Source: Massilia sp. 9096
GTDB lineage: Bacteria; Pseudomonadota; Gammaproteobacteria; Burkholderiales; Burkholderiaceae_D
DNA length: 64,000 nucleotides
Reading direction: 5' to 3'
Assembly (NCBI RefSeq): GCF_000745265.1
Contig: NZ_JQNN01000001.1
Location: 992,001 to 1,056,000 of the forward strand
Positions within the stretch are counted from its first letter, which is position 1; each line of letters begins with the position of its first letter. Of the stretch, positions 35,657 through 47,400 are shown in pieces. Under the pieces are notes generated by a model. That model saw nothing but the letters and a program-made list of their open reading frames with translations, searched no databases and had not been told where the DNA came from. Both the position numbers and the translations under genes were made by a program.

Positions 35657-36457
35657 ATGCTCACTCTTGCCAGCTTTTTTGAAAACGTCCGCCTCCCTAC
35701 CATTTCCGCAGTGGCCCACGCGCTGATCGCCACGCTCGACAACGACGACGTGTCGACCAGGACCGTCGCCGCCATCATCGGGCGCGACCCCGCGCTCACC
35801 GCCAAGCTGCTCCGGCTTGCCAACAGCGCGCGCTTCGGCGCCAGCCGGGCGGTCGCCTCGCTCGATGAAGCGATCACGCTGATCGGTATCGCCCAGTTGC
35901 GGACGCTGGCGCTGGCCGCCTGCTTTGCGGATGCGTTCCCGCGATTGCCGGGATTGGACAGCAATGAGTTCTGGCAAAGCAGCAGGGCATGCGCCGGCTA
36001 CGCGCGCTGGCTGGCCAAAGGGGCCGGCGTGGACGCGAACGAAGCCTGGCTGGCCGGGATGATTCTCCGCCTGGGCGAATTGCTGATCTACCAGGTCGAG
36101 CCGAGGGTCTTTGCCGAGATCGAGCAGCTGCCGCACCTGCCGGGCGCACGTTGGGAGCGCGAGCAAAAGCTGCTCGGCATGTCCGAAGGCCAGATCACGG
36201 CCGAGCTGGCGCGCCGTTGGAATTTCCCGGAGCGGATCGTCACGGCGCTGGCACGCGCTTCGGCGCCGCACGAGGCGCCGCGGTTCTGCCGCCATGCCGG
36301 CGTGGTCCATCTGGCCAGCTTGCTGGCCGATACGCCGGAGGACGACCCGGCCGTGCTGGACACGCTGCCCGCCGACACCGTGGCCGCACTCGGTCTCGAT
36401 ATGGATTGGCTGCGCGCACGCTTTCCGACCCACGATTCGTTCGCGGCGATCGGCTGA
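35657..36457 (+). CDS. HDOD domain protein
   Basis: A 266-residue protein with an HDOD fold (TISAVAHALIATL, IIGRDPALTAKLLRLANSA, ASLDEAITLIGIAQLRTLAL), which resembles HD domains without metal ligands. HDOD proteins take part in signalling, often with c-di-GMP or chemotaxis components. The ATG at 35657 has a weak GGAA site; an earlier in-frame ATG at 35534 would add 41 residues without domain similarity. Partner unknown. Confidence 0.82.
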   Translation: MLTLASFFENVRLPTISAVAHALIATLDNDDVSTRTVAAIIGRDPALTAKLLRLANSARFGASRAVASLDEAITLIGIAQLRTLALAACFADAFPRLPGLDSNEFWQSSRACAGYARWLAKGAGVDANEAWLAGMILRLGELLIYQVEPRVFAEIEQLPHLPGARWEREQKLLGMSEGQITAELARRWNFPERIVTALARASAPHEAPRFCRHAGVVHLASLLADTPEDDPAVLDTLPADTVAALGLDMDWLRARFPTHDSFAAIG

Positions 36458-36469
36458 GGCCGCCGCGCT

Positions 36470-37321
36470 TCAGCCCGGCGTCACACCCATCAGCTCGCCG
36501 AGGCGCACGCTGCGCTCCGGCGCCCACTCGCCGTTGAAGCGGATCGTATCCGGCTTGAACAGCATCACGACCGTGGAGCCGAGCAGGAAGCGCCCCATCT
36601 CCTCGCCCTTTTTCAGGACGATGTTCTGGTCGGCATAGGAAAACTCGGTGACCTTGACCATGCGCGGCGGATTGACCACGCCGTGCCATACGGTCGCCAT
36701 GCTGCCGACGATGGTCGCGCCGACCAGCACCATCACGAACGGGCCATGCTCCGGCGACTCGAACACGCAGACCACGCGTTCATTGCGGGCGAACAGGTTG
36801 GGCACGCCGCGCGCCGTGGTGGGATTGACCGAGAACAGCGCGCCCGGCACGTAGATCATGCGCGTCAGCTTGCCGTCGCACGGCATGTGGATACGGTGGT
36901 AGTCCTTCGGCGACAGGTACAGGTTGGCGAAACTGCCATGGCGGAACTGGGCGGCCAGCGCCGCGTCGCCGCCGACCAGCTCGGTGGTGGTGAAGCGGTG
37001 ACCCTTGGCTTGCAGGATGTGGTGGTCGTCGATCGCGCCGAACTGGCTGATCGCGCCGTCGACCGGGCACACGAAGGCCGCGTTGGCCAGCGGCCGCGCG
37101 CCGGCCTTCAGGGGACGCGTGAAGAAATCGTTGAAGCTCTTGTAGCTGGCGATGTCCGGGTTTTCCGCTTCGGCCATGTTGACGCCGTACTTGCCGACGA
37201 ACCAGCGGATCAGCCGGGTCGTCATCGATCCGCCCTTGGCGCCGGCGACGCGGCCGGCGAAGGTGGTCAGGCGCTGCTTGGGCAGCAGGTATTGCGGCAA
37301 GACTTTGAGACGATCGGACAC
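36470..37321 (-). CDS. psd: Phosphatidylserine decarboxylase proenzyme
   Basis: A 283-residue membrane-associated enzyme making phosphatidylethanolamine. The self-cleavage motif LGST is intact, with Ser249 becoming the pyruvoyl group of the alpha chain. YHRIHMPCDG and FVMVLVGATIVGSM are conserved. A GTG start at 37321 with GAGGG upstream fits the family N-terminus (VSDRLKVLPQYLLPKQRL); the frame is open further upstream. Single copy, essential housekeeping gene in most relatives. Confidence 0.95.
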   Translation of the reverse strand: MSDRLKVLPQYLLPKQRLTTFAGRVAGAKGGSMTTRLIRWFVGKYGVNMAEAENPDIASYKSFNDFFTRPLKAGARPLANAAFVCPVDGAISQFGAIDDHHILQAKGHRFTTTELVGGDAALAAQFRHGSFANLYLSPKDYHRIHMPCDGKLTRMIYVPGALFSVNPTTARGVPNLFARNERVVCVFESPEHGPFVMVLVGATIVGSMATVWHGVVNPPRMVKVTEFSYADQNIVLKKGEEMGRFLLGSTVVMLFKPDTIRFNGEWAPERSVRLGELMGVTPG

Positions 37322-37395
37322 GGTAACCCTCGAATTGAATACGCGCCAATTATAACGGCCAGCCGCGGCCGGGGAACGATTTTTGCCCTCGGGCT

Positions 37396-38649
37396 CTAAA
37401 GCTGCCGCACCTGCACGGGCGCCTGCGCCTGTGCGCGCGCGTGGAACCAGCGCCGCGCCACCAGCATCGCCCCCGCCTGCATGGCCGCGCACAGGTAAAA
37501 GGCGCCGCCGACGCGCCAGTCGCCGCGCGGCAGCGTGCCGGCCGCGCCCAGCATCGCCGTGCCGACCAGCGGCATGATCACCAGGCCGAGGCTGCCGATC
37601 GACTGCAAGGACCCCATCAGCTCGCCCTGTTCGCGCGTGGAGCTGGTTTTCGACAGGATGCCCTGCAGCGCCGGCCCGGCCGCGAACGACAGCACGTTGC
37701 ACAGGATGACGGCGTAGATCATCCAGCCCTGTGTCGCCAGGCCGTACAGCAGGAACGCCAGCGCGCCCGATCCCAGGCCGAGCAGCGCCAGGCGCACCTC
37801 GCCCAGGCGCCGGATCAGCACCCCCAGCAGGCCGGCCTGCACCACGATCGAGGACAGGCCGACGCAGAACAGCGCGATGCCGTTGTCGGCCGGGGTCCAG
37901 GCGAAGCGGAAGGTGGTGAACAGGACGAAGGTCGACTGCAGCATCATCTGCGCGAAGGTCACCAGCGTGTAGACCACCAGCAGGCCGCGGATGTCACGGC
38001 GCGCCAGCAGCCGCGCCAGCGCCCCGAACGGATTCACGCGCGCCAGCGAGAAGGGGGCGCGCCGCTCCGGCGGCAGCGATTCCGGCACGGCGATGAAGCC
38101 GTAGACGAAGTTGGCTGCGGATAACGCCGCCGCCACGTAGAACGGCAGGTGCAGGCCGACGTTGCCCAGCATCCCGCCCAGTATCGGCCCGCAGATGAAG
38201 CCCAGGCCGAAGGCGGCGCCGATCTTGCCGAAGCTTTTCGCGCGGTTGTCCGGCGTCGACAGGTCCGAGGCGTAGGCCGACGCGACCGACATGCTGGCCG
38301 ACGAGGCGCCGCCGATCACGCGGCCGATGAACAGGCAGGCCAGGTTCGGCGCCCAGGCCGTGGTGAGAAAGTTGATGCACATGCCGGCCATCGAATACAG
38401 CAGCACCGGACGCCGTCCGAGCCGGTCCGAGACCGCGCCGAGCATCGGCATGAACGCGAACTGCATCAGCCCGAACACCGCCGACAGCACGCCGTACCAC
38501 AGCGCCTGCTGGCCGCGCGCGCCGACGTACTCGCCGACCAGCGCCGGCAGCACCGGGACGATCAGCCCGATGCCGAGCATGTCGATGAACACGCAGATCA
38601 GGACGAAGTTCAGGTTGCCGGCGCGGGCCGACGCTGCGGTGCGGGACAT
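37396..38649 (-). CDS. MFS transporter, TetA/TCR-like
   Basis: A 417-residue, 12-helix major facilitator. The loop 2-3 motif [14 protein letters not shown] and the N-terminal [20 protein letters not shown] place it in the tetracycline/TCR-like drug-proton antiporter group. Several Burkholderiales members are annotated as tetracycline pumps without resistance evidence. The ATG at 38649 lacks a strong ribosome site. A 17-bp inverted repeat lies about 40 bases upstream. Confidence 0.9.
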   Translation of the reverse strand: MSRTAASARAGNLNFVLICVFIDMLGIGLIVPVLPALVGEYVGARGQQALWYGVLSAVFGLMQFAFMPMLGAVSDRLGRRPVLLYSMAGMCINFLTTAWAPNLACLFIGRVIGGASSASMSVASAYASDLSTPDNRAKSFGKIGAAFGLGFICGPILGGMLGNVGLHLPFYVAAALSAANFVYGFIAVPESLPPERRAPFSLARVNPFGALARLLARRDIRGLLVVYTLVTFAQMMLQSTFVLFTTFRFAWTPADNGIALFCVGLSSIVVQAGLLGVLIRRLGEVRLALLGLGSGALAFLLYGLATQGWMIYAVILCNVLSFAAGPALQGILSKTSSTREQGELMGSLQSIGSLGLVIMPLVGTAMLGAAGTLPRGDWRVGGAFYLCAAMQAGAMLVARRWFHARAQAQAPVQVRQL

Positions 38650-38689
38650 GAAAGGGCCGGAACAAGACGTAAAGACCCAGTGTAGCACT

Positions 38690-38701
38690 GTTGACTTGAC
38701 G

Positions 38702-38706
<5 letters not shown>
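38690..38706. promoter_or_regulatory. Inverted repeat, possible operator before the MFS gene
   Basis: GTTGAC-TTGAC-GTCAAC forms a 6-bp inverted repeat with a 5-base centre, and TTGACGTCAA inside it is itself a perfect palindrome. It overlaps the stop codon of the kinase gene and lies upstream of the MFS gene on the same strand. A regulator binding site is more likely than a terminator, since no T-tract follows. Confidence 0.45.
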
Positions 38707-40453
<1,747 letters not shown>

Positions 40454-40575
40454 GAGAAACTGGACCGGTAAAGTATTGTTGAGCGCCAGTGTAGCAAAGC
40501 GCGGACCCGCGCGAGGTCAGAGGCAGCTGGAGCGGACGGCGCTGCGCTTGCCGCCGGCGCGCACCACGCCGATCG

Positions 40576-41286
40576 CTACGCCGCGCCGCTCCACTCGGCC
40601 GCGAATGTCGCCCGGAACGCTTCCAGCAGCGCCAGGCGCTGCTCACCCAGCCTGCGTCCGGCCTCGGTGCGCATCATGCCGGGCAATTTGGCCAGCTTGG
40701 CCGGGATGTGGTCGAGCGAATATGCCTTGTCGTCGAGCGCGCGCGCCGCCGCCAGCGGGTCGCTGCCGTGCGCCAGGCTGCTGCCCATGCGCCCGGCCGT
40801 GTAGAACATGCGCGCCAGGCCGACCGCGCCCAGGCCGTCGAGGCGGTCGGCGTCCTGCACGATGCGCGCTTCCAGCGTCTGCGCTTCGATCCCTGCCGAG
40901 AAGCTGTGCGCGGCGATCGCGTGCGCGACCGCGTCCAGGCGCGCGCGCGGAAAGCCGAGCGTCTCCAGTTCGCGCCGCGCCAGCTGCGCCGAGCGGGTCG
41001 AGGCCAGGTGACGCTCGGGGTCGTTCTTGGGCAGGTTGACCAGGTCGTGCAGGCAGCAGGCGGCCAGCACGACCAGGCGGTCGGCCTGCGCATGATGGTC
41101 CATGATGGCCTGGGCGTTGCGCCAGACCCGTTCGAGGTGGTTGGCGTCGTGGGCGCCGTCGCCGTCGGTGCCTGCCGCTGCGGCGGCCAGGGCCATCAGT
41201 CGCGCGCGCCAGGCGTCCAGTTCGGCGGGGTTCGGTTCGGCGGCCTGGGGCGGTTCAAGCGGCGCTGCTGGGTGCGGGGTGTGCAT
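40576..41286 (-). CDS. HD domain phosphohydrolase
   Basis: A 236-residue HD-fold hydrolase. The metal motif is H-HD-D: NHLERVW, CCLHDLVNL, and DADRLDGLGAVGLARMF. This resembles the YedJ/YpgQ group of small nucleotide pyrophosphatases or phosphohydrolases. The ATG at 41286 lies within the end of the upstream RNase H-like gene (32-bp overlap), so the two are co-transcribed. Substrate unknown. Confidence 0.85.
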   Translation of the reverse strand: MHTPHPAAPLEPPQAAEPNPAELDAWRARLMALAAAAAGTDGDGAHDANHLERVWRNAQAIMDHHAQADRLVVLAACCLHDLVNLPKNDPERHLASTRSAQLARRELETLGFPRARLDAVAHAIAAHSFSAGIEAQTLEARIVQDADRLDGLGAVGLARMFYTAGRMGSSLAHGSDPLAAARALDDKAYSLDHIPAKLAKLPGMMRTEAGRRLGEQRLALLEAFRATFAAEWSGAA

Positions 41287-42061
41287 CGGGTTCGGATTCG
41301 GATTCAGGGTTGGCGTCGGTGTCGGTGGCGGGCAGAACGCGCTGCGACAGCGCATCGGCCAGCGCGTTCTTGTGGCGCGGCACCCAGCGCAGGTAGACGC
41401 GCGCGAAACGCGCCAGCAGCGCGCGCGCGCTGTCGCGGTAGGCGCGCAGCACCGGCGCGGCGTGCGCATCGGGACCGGTGACGTCGCCGATGACGACCTG
41501 GCTGTCGCCGTGGATCGCCAGGTCGTCGACGCCGTGCGCCAGCGCGGTCTCGAGCAGGGCGATCAGGGCGCGGTATTCGGCGTCGCTGCTGTCGCCGTGT
41601 CCCGCCGCCCGCGCCAGTTCGATGGCGGCGCCGTCGGGGCCGCGCAGCAGCACGCCGATCGCGCAGCGTCCGGGGTTCGGACGGGCCGAGCCGTCGAACC
41701 AGGCGCGCCAGGCGGGCGGGCGTGCGTCCCCGGCGGCGATGGCTCCGCTGGCGTCGCCGCCGTCATGGCCGCCGTCATGCCTGGCCTCGCGCCGCGCCTT
41801 GGCGGTGGCGCGCAAGGCGGCGCGTGCGGCGGCGCGGACCGACTCGGTTTCGCGCTGGGCCAAGCGCTGGGCCACCAGCGCCGCCAGCCCGGCCTGGCCG
41901 GCGCTCAGCGCCAGCGTGCGGCGCAGCGCTTGCGCCTCGCTCAGCCCTTGCGCGCGCGCGAGGCGGCGGCTGGCGGCGCGCTCGGCCTTGTAGGCAATGG
42001 CGTCCAGGCTCGCGTCCAAATGAGCGTCAGGATCGAGCGCGGGATCGGTGAGGTCGTTCAT
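41255..42061 (-). CDS. RNase HI-like protein with an N-terminal helical region
   Basis: A 268-residue protein. The C-terminal RNase H fold (about 117-242) keeps all four acidic residues: Asp123 (WFDGSARPNPG), Glu162 (DAEYRAL), Asp186 (HGDSQVVIGD) and Asp236 (NALADALSQ). The Arg/Ala-rich N-terminal 100 residues are helical and not part of RNase HI. The group is often called reverse transcriptase-like or RNase H-like, distinct from the housekeeping rnhA. An insertion sequence begins only 44 bases upstream of the ATG, so its native promoter may have been displaced. Confidence 0.87.
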   Translation of the reverse strand: MNDLTDPALDPDAHLDASLDAIAYKAERAASRRLARAQGLSEAQALRRTLALSAGQAGLAALVAQRLAQRETESVRAAARAALRATAKARREARHDGGHDGGDASGAIAAGDARPPAWRAWFDGSARPNPGRCAIGVLLRGPDGAAIELARAAGHGDSSDAEYRALIALLETALAHGVDDLAIHGDSQVVIGDVTGPDAHAAPVLRAYRDSARALLARFARVYLRWVPRHKNALADALSQRVLPATDTDANPESESEPDAHPAPSSAA

Positions 42062-42105
42062 GCCGACAGGATAACATTTGCGGCGCCGCGACCGCCAGAA
42101 CAAAA

Positions 42106-42121
42106 GGCTGTGTTCGCGTTA
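42106..42121 (+). repeat. Left terminal inverted repeat of the IS
   Basis: GGCTGTGTTCGCGTTA, a perfect match over 16 bases to the complement of the right end; similarity becomes weaker just beyond. Confidence 0.92.
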
Positions 42122-42187
42122 GTTAAGTGAACCAAACGGCGTTGCCGAAGTCTTACGCATTGTCGAGTTAGCCCATCGGGAGTGACG

Positions 42188-43141
42188 ATGCAACGGCCCA
42201 CCTTCAGCGAATTGTTCGCCCTGCTTTCTGGCGCAACATTGTCCAGCAGCGAGCTGGCGCAATTGCGCGCCTGGATCGCCGGCATCCGCGACCCGTCCGA
42301 GTGCCTGGCACTGGTCGAAGCGGCCGCGGCAGGCCGGCCCTGTCCGCATTGCAGCGCTGTGCGGCTGCACCGCTGCGGCCGCGCCAGCGGCTTGCAACGG
42401 TTTCGCTGCCTCGGCTGTGCCCGCTCTTTCAATGCCCTGACCGGCACGCCGCTGGCGCGGCTGCGCAAGCGCGAACGCTGGCTGCCCTATCTCCAGTGCA
42501 TGCTCGAGTCGCGTACCGTACGCCAGGCCGCGCGCGACACCGGCGTGCACCGAACCACGAGTTTTCGCTGGCGCCACCGGTTCGGACCGGGCGCCGCGCG
42601 CCATCGGCCGTCGACGTTGTCGGCGATCGTCGAAGCCGACGAGACCTATCGCCTCGAATCGCAAAAGGGCGCGCGCCAGTTGACGCGACCGCCCCGGCGA
42701 CGCGGCGGCGCGGCCAGCCGGCGCGGCGTCAACCGCGAGCACGACTGCCTGCTGGTGGTGCGCGATCGCAACGGCCTGACGCTGGATTTTCATACCGGCC
42801 GCGGTCCCGTGACGGCAGCACAATTGCGCTCGCGCCTGACACCCGTGCTTTCTCCAGACGTGCTCTTGATCAGCGACAGTGCAGCGGCGTATGCCCGCTT
42901 CGCCGCCGAGACCGGGATCACGCACGCGCCCGTCAACCTGCGCGCGGGCCGGCGTGCACGCGGCGCGATCCATCTCCAGAACGTCAATGGCTGGCACAGC
43001 CGTTTCAAAAGCTGGCTGATGCGCTTCAAGGGTGTCGCCAGTCGCTACCTGGCGAACTATTCCGGCTGGCAGCGGTTACTCGATGCACATGAGTTGGAGA
43101 CACCTGCGCAATGGCTGTGTGCTGCGGTACGTCAAGCTTAG
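42188..43141 (+). CDS. IS1595-family transposase
   Basis: A 317-residue transposase. The N-terminal zinc ribbon has Cys52, Cys55, Cys74 and Cys77 (CPHC, CLGC), a helix-turn-helix region follows (VRQAARDTGVHRTTSFRW), and the catalytic ISXO2-like domain has Asp151 in EADET, an aspartate in LISDSAA and HLQNVNGWHSRFKSWL, where Asn replaces Glu (DDN type). The ATG at 42188 has GGGAG seven bases upstream and is preferred to the GTG at 42182. The frame is undamaged. Confidence 0.94.
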   Translation: MQRPTFSELFALLSGATLSSSELAQLRAWIAGIRDPSECLALVEAAAAGRPCPHCSAVRLHRCGRASGLQRFRCLGCARSFNALTGTPLARLRKRERWLPYLQCMLESRTVRQAARDTGVHRTTSFRWRHRFGPGAARHRPSTLSAIVEADETYRLESQKGARQLTRPPRRRGGAASRRGVNREHDCLLVVRDRNGLTLDFHTGRGPVTAAQLRSRLTPVLSPDVLLISDSAAAYARFAAETGITHAPVNLRAGRRARGAIHLQNVNGWHSRFKSWLMRFKGVASRYLANYSGWQRLLDAHELETPAQWLCAAVRQA

Positions 43142-43165
43142 TCAAGGCAGGTGCAAACGTCGACT

Positions 43166-43181
43166 TAACGCGAACACAGCC
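43166..43181 (-). repeat. Right terminal inverted repeat of the IS
   Basis: TAACGCGAACACAGCC on the plus strand, the exact complement of the left end. Confidence 0.92.
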
Positions 43182-43210
43182 AAACAAAAGCGCCGGACGG
43201 GCCGGCGCTT
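43182..43210 (-). terminator. Rho-independent terminator interrupted at its tail by the IS
   Basis: On the minus strand AAGCGCCGG, loop CCCGT, CCGGCGCTT forms a 9-bp stem followed by TTTGTTT. It terminates the WXXGXW gene. The T-tract (43182-43189) is one of the two target-duplication copies of the adjacent IS, so the element inserted into the terminator tail while leaving a working copy. Confidence 0.9.
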
Positions 43211-43235
43211 GCAAGAGACGAGGAAGGGGTGTCGA

Positions 43236-43766
43236 TCAGCGGCGGTACGGATTGTCCGGCCGGTTGTCGTAGCGGTTGGGCACGCCGTCGCCGTCGCGGT
43301 CGCGGTCGAAGCGGTTCGGCACGCCGTCGCGGTCTTCGTCGCGGCGGGGGCCGTGCTCGTAGCGGTCGGGGATGCCGTCGCGGTTGCGGTCATGCTCGTA
43401 GCGCGGACCGGCGTAGCGCGGCGCTTCGACCACGCGCGGACCGTAGCCCGGGCCGTAGCCGCCGCGAGGCGCCCAGCGCTCGGGTTCGAGCACCCAGCCG
43501 TGGCCGCGCTGGACCCACACCGGCGCACTGTAGACGTAACCGGGGCGTTCCTGCACCCAGTAGCCGCCGACCCAGATGTGGCGGCGGCCGTTCCATTGCC
43601 AGTGGCCGGGCGCCCACACGTAGCCATGACGCGGCGCCGGGATCACTTCGACGCGTGGCGGCGGCGGGGCGACGCCGATGAACACGTCGACCGGTGCGGC
43701 GTTCGAAGTCAGGGGGACTGCGCCGGCGGACGCGGCGATCAGGATGGCAAGAGCAAGGCGTTTCAT
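43236..43766 (-). CDS. Exported WXXGXW-repeat protein with acidic calcium-binding-like tail
   Basis: A 176-residue secreted protein. Signal peptide MKRLALAILIAASAGAVPLT. The middle has aromatic repeats (YVWAPGHWQW, HIWVGGYWVQ, PVWVQRGHGWV) of the WXXGXW type found in envelope stress proteins. The C-terminus has three DxDxDG-like repeats (DRNRDGIPDR, DEDRDGVPNR, DRDGDGVPNR) like thrombospondin type 3 calcium-binding loops. GGAG precedes the ATG at 43766. Function unknown; an envelope or matrix protein is likely. Confidence 0.85.
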   Translation of the reverse strand: MKRLALAILIAASAGAVPLTSNAAPVDVFIGVAPPPPRVEVIPAPRHGYVWAPGHWQWNGRRHIWVGGYWVQERPGYVYSAPVWVQRGHGWVLEPERWAPRGGYGPGYGPRVVEAPRYAGPRYEHDRNRDGIPDRYEHGPRRDEDRDGVPNRFDRDRDGDGVPNRYDNRPDNPYRR

Positions 43767-44012
43767 GTCAGTCTCCAAAATCGGAAGGTTTCACGAGGTC
43801 TGTGAGCGTGAATATAGCGCTGGCGACGGGAAAATTGGAGAGCTGAAGCAAGTGCTTACAAGTGATACAGAATCGCTGAGTTCAGTGTCGCTGGGGGCGC
43901 ACGGCGCCGGACGCCGATGTCAATGAACAGCGGGCATGACGCGCATGGTGCTGCGCGGGGTTGCCGCAGGCGCGCCGGTCGTCCGGCCGGCCGCGCCTGG
44001 GCGAGCGCGCCG

Positions 44013-44264
44013 TCAAGCGCGGCTCCCGCGCATGTCTTCGGCCAGGCTGCGCAGCTTTTCGATCGTGCTCATGCGCTTGGTACTGACGTGCACCACCGGG
44101 ATGGCGGACGGGGCGGCGACGGCCGGCGCTGCCATGGCGGCTGAGGCGGCCGGGGCCGTCACGCGGGCCTGCGCCGACGGGATGCCGTCGACCATGACGC
44201 TGGCCGCGCCGGCGAGGCCGAGGGTGACGAGGAAGGCGGCTTCCATGTGCTTGATGACGTTCAT
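44013..44264 (-). CDS. Small exported protein of unknown function
   Basis: An 83-residue protein with a hydrophobic N-terminal export segment (MEAAFLVTLGLAGAASVMV), an Ala/Pro-rich middle and a basic C-terminus (STKRMSTIEKLRSLAEDM). AGGAG precedes the ATG. A family could not be named. Divergent from the large transpeptidase gene (201-base gap). Confidence 0.75.
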   Translation of the reverse strand: MNVIKHMEAAFLVTLGLAGAASVMVDGIPSAQARVTAPAASAAMAAPAVAAPSAIPVVHVSTKRMSTIEKLRSLAEDMRGSRA

Positions 44265-44465
44265 GATGTCTCTCCTGAGGGGTACGGTTGGTTTGTGTAT
44301 CGACCGGTTTGCGCTGTCGATGGAGTCACTGTAGGCGCCTGCCGGCGCAGGCTCCAGCGCCCTGCGACAGGCGGTAGGAAACGCGGGACGAAACGCCGAT
44401 TCGCGCGCACTTTCCGGCCCCCTCCGCTAGAGCTGGGCGCAACCAAGGATGAGTGGAGGAGAGCG

Positions 44466-47400
44466 ATGATCGCAGCGGTATTCGAGGCCCTGGCGGACGG
44501 ACGCACGCGCTGGCGCCGCGCGCGCAACCTGCGCGCGGGCAGGCGTAACGCGGGCACGGGTACGGGCGCGTGCGCATGGGCGGTGGCGCGCGCAAGGGCG
44601 CGGCTGCACGCGGCAGCGCAGGCGCTCGCGCCGGCCCGGTTCGCCGGGTCTGCCCGGACCGCCGTGGCTGCCACCGCAACTTTTGCCGCCGCACCCGCCG
44701 CAGCGGCGCCGTCACGGCCACGCACGCCCGCGCCGCTGCGCTGGCTGACGCTGGCCTCGCTGCTGCTGGCCACCGGCGGCGCGCTGCTGATCGGCGTGCA
44801 TGCGCGCTGGATCGCGGCCGACGCCGAGGCCGCACTCGACCCCGCGGCCGGAACGCGCGCGGCCGCCGTGCTGCGCCAGGCCCTGGCGGGCGCCGTCCTG
44901 CACGTGCCCGCCGATGCCGGCGCGCGTCTGCTGCGCCTGCCGCAGGCCAGCGTTCTGATGCTGTCCGGCCTGCGCGCCGAAGCGGCGCGCCGCGTCGACC
45001 TGTGCAGCCAGCTCGCCAATCCGGGCGATCCGACCGGCCGCCTGCTGCCGCTGCGGATCGGCTACCGCTTGGCCGATGTCGAGCGCCTGGCCGCGCGCGC
45101 CGACGCATCCGGCCAGCCGCTCGTGCTGCGCAACCTGATGCTGGCCGGCGCGCAGGGCGCCATGCCGCGCGTCGAGATCGGCGGCCGCGCGTCGACGCTG
45201 GATTCGAACGCGCCGCTGGCGCTGCGCTGGGAAGGCGCAACGGCCGAGTGGATCGCCGACAGCGGCGCCGGGGTGCCGGTGCAGGGGGCCGCCGCGTCGG
45301 CCAGCCTGCTGCGTCAGGGCTGGCTGCTGTGGGGCGGCGATGCGGCGCTGCACGTCGAACGCGTGCCGAGCGGCGCCTGCCCGGCGCTGGGCGCGTTGAC
45401 GCTGCAGCTGTACCACCGCGCCGACGCGGGCGCGGCGATCGGCCAGGCCGGGACGCGCGCGCTGGTGGCCGCTTTCCCGCTCCACGGCGCGCCGGTCGAG
45501 ACGCGCCTCGCGCCCGGCGACTACCGCGTGCCCGCCGCCGCCCCGGCGCAGATGGAAGACCAGCAGCTGTTCGAGGCCTTGCGCGCGCGCGGCCTGGTGC
45601 GCCTCGGGCGCGACGGCCTGGCCGAACTGGCGCCGCCCGATCTGGCCGCCTGGCGCGCGCTCGGCCCCACCGGCTGGGACGCGGTGACGATCGACGCCGC
45701 CACCCGGCGCCTGCTGGAGCACTTGTACGGACGCGCCGACGGCGACTTCCTGCGCGAGCAGGTGCGCATCTTCAATAGCGAGCGCCGCCTGCTGGCCTGG
45801 CGCGTCGCCGTGCACCCGGCGGACGCCGCTGCGGCCGCCGCCCCTGCGTCCGGCACGGCCGCGACCCTGCACGCCGATTGGCGCGCCGAGACCGCATCCG
45901 CAGGCAATGCGGCGCCGCTGCCGCTGGCCGAGGACATGCCGGCCGCCGGCGTGCGCCTGTTCGCGGCCATGCCGCAGGGCTGGGGCGGCTGGCGCCGCGT
46001 CGCGGCCTGGCCGGCCGGCGCCGCCGCGGCGCGCCTGCGCCTGGATCTGCGCGGCGCCGGAGCGGCGGACGGGCACGTGCGCGTGATGCTGGCCGGGCGC
46101 CTGCTCGACCTCGAGGGCGCCCGGGTGGCGGCGCGGCGCGATGCCTGCGACGGCCGCGCCTGCGCGGCGGCGGACCAGGTGCAGGTGCTCGACCTGGTGC
46201 TAGAGCCCGGTGCGCGCGTGCTGGTGCTGGAGGCGGCGCCGCTCGCCATGGATGCGCTGGCCACCCCCGGCGACGCGCGCTACCGCCACCTGGTCGTGCA
46301 AGGCGGCCAGCTGGCCTGGCAAGCCTTGCCGTCCACCCCGCTGCACAAGACGGCCGGCGCGGCGGCCGAGGTCATGCTGTTCGATCGCGGCGGCGCGCCG
46401 CTGTGGCGCGATGGCGCGCCGAGCCAGGAGGCGCGGGCGGCCGGCTTGTCCACGCTGCTGGGCGTGCGCGCCGAGCAGACCGGCGGCATCGCCGCCATGC
46501 TCGGCCGCCTGCCGGGCGCAGGTGGGCGCCACCAGGCCAGCCTGAGCATCGACCTGGCCCTGCAGCGCAGCGCCCAGGCGGCGCTCGACTGCATCGCCAT
46601 GCGGCGCGGGCGCTGGCAGGACGGCGCCTGCAGCGGCGGCAGCGCGCCCCCGAGCGGACGCCAGGCCGGTATCGTCGTGCTCGACACCGAGACCGGCGCG
46701 ATCCTGGCGGCGGCTGGCGCCGGCAATGCGCCGGTGGACAACGCCAACTGGACGGAAGCGCGCGACTTCGACCGCATCGACCCGGCCACCAGCCCGCTAC
46801 GCCTGCCGGCCTTCCAGCATGACGGCGGCGCCAACCGCAGCCCGGGCTCGACGTTCAAGATCGTCAGCGCCCTGGGCCTGGAACTGGCGGCGCAAGCCGA
46901 TCCGCAGCTCGACGCCTTGCTGGACGGCCTGCCGCTGGCCGGCATCAACGCCTACGCCAGGCGGCGCGGCTGGGCGTTCCGCACCGAGGCCGCCACCTAC
47001 CCGGTCGACGGCCGCGCGCGCATCACCAATTTCCGCGACCAGGGCCTGGACCGGCGCGCCCAGGACGGCCGGCTCGGCCTGGCCCAGGCGCTGACCTACA
47101 GCCTGAACACCTGGTTCGCCTGGGCCGGCGAGCTGTCCGACCGCAGCCTGCTCAAGCGGCCCGATGGCGGCGCGCCCGACCTGCAGCCGCTCGAGGCCGG
47201 GGCGCTGGACGGCGTGCGCCCGATCGTCGCGATGGCGCACCGGCTCGGCTTCGGCGCCGCGTTGCGCCTGGACGGCGGCCTGCTGCCGCCGGATTACGCG
47301 TGGTCGAGCTGGGACGCGCTGCAGACGACGCCGGCCGGCATCGATCCGGTGCACACCCGCCACGAACTGCGCCAGATGGCGATCGGCTTGCGCATGCAGG

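Larger units (their letters stand above)
42106..43181 (+). mobile_element. IS1595-family insertion sequence, complete
   Basis: A 1076-bp element bounded by 16-bp perfect inverted repeats (GGCTGTGTTCGCGTTA) and carrying one transposase gene. The flanks GAACAAAA (42098-42105) and AAACAAAA (43182-43189) match at 7 of 8 bases, consistent with the 8-bp A/T-rich target duplication of this family. The right flank is the T-tract of a terminator. The element looks intact and its insertion fairly recent. Confidence 0.9.

Noticed and set aside
43974..44007. GC-rich inverted repeat after the 83-residue protein gene as a terminator
   Set aside because: No T-tract follows on the minus strand and such GC-rich complementarity is common in this genome.
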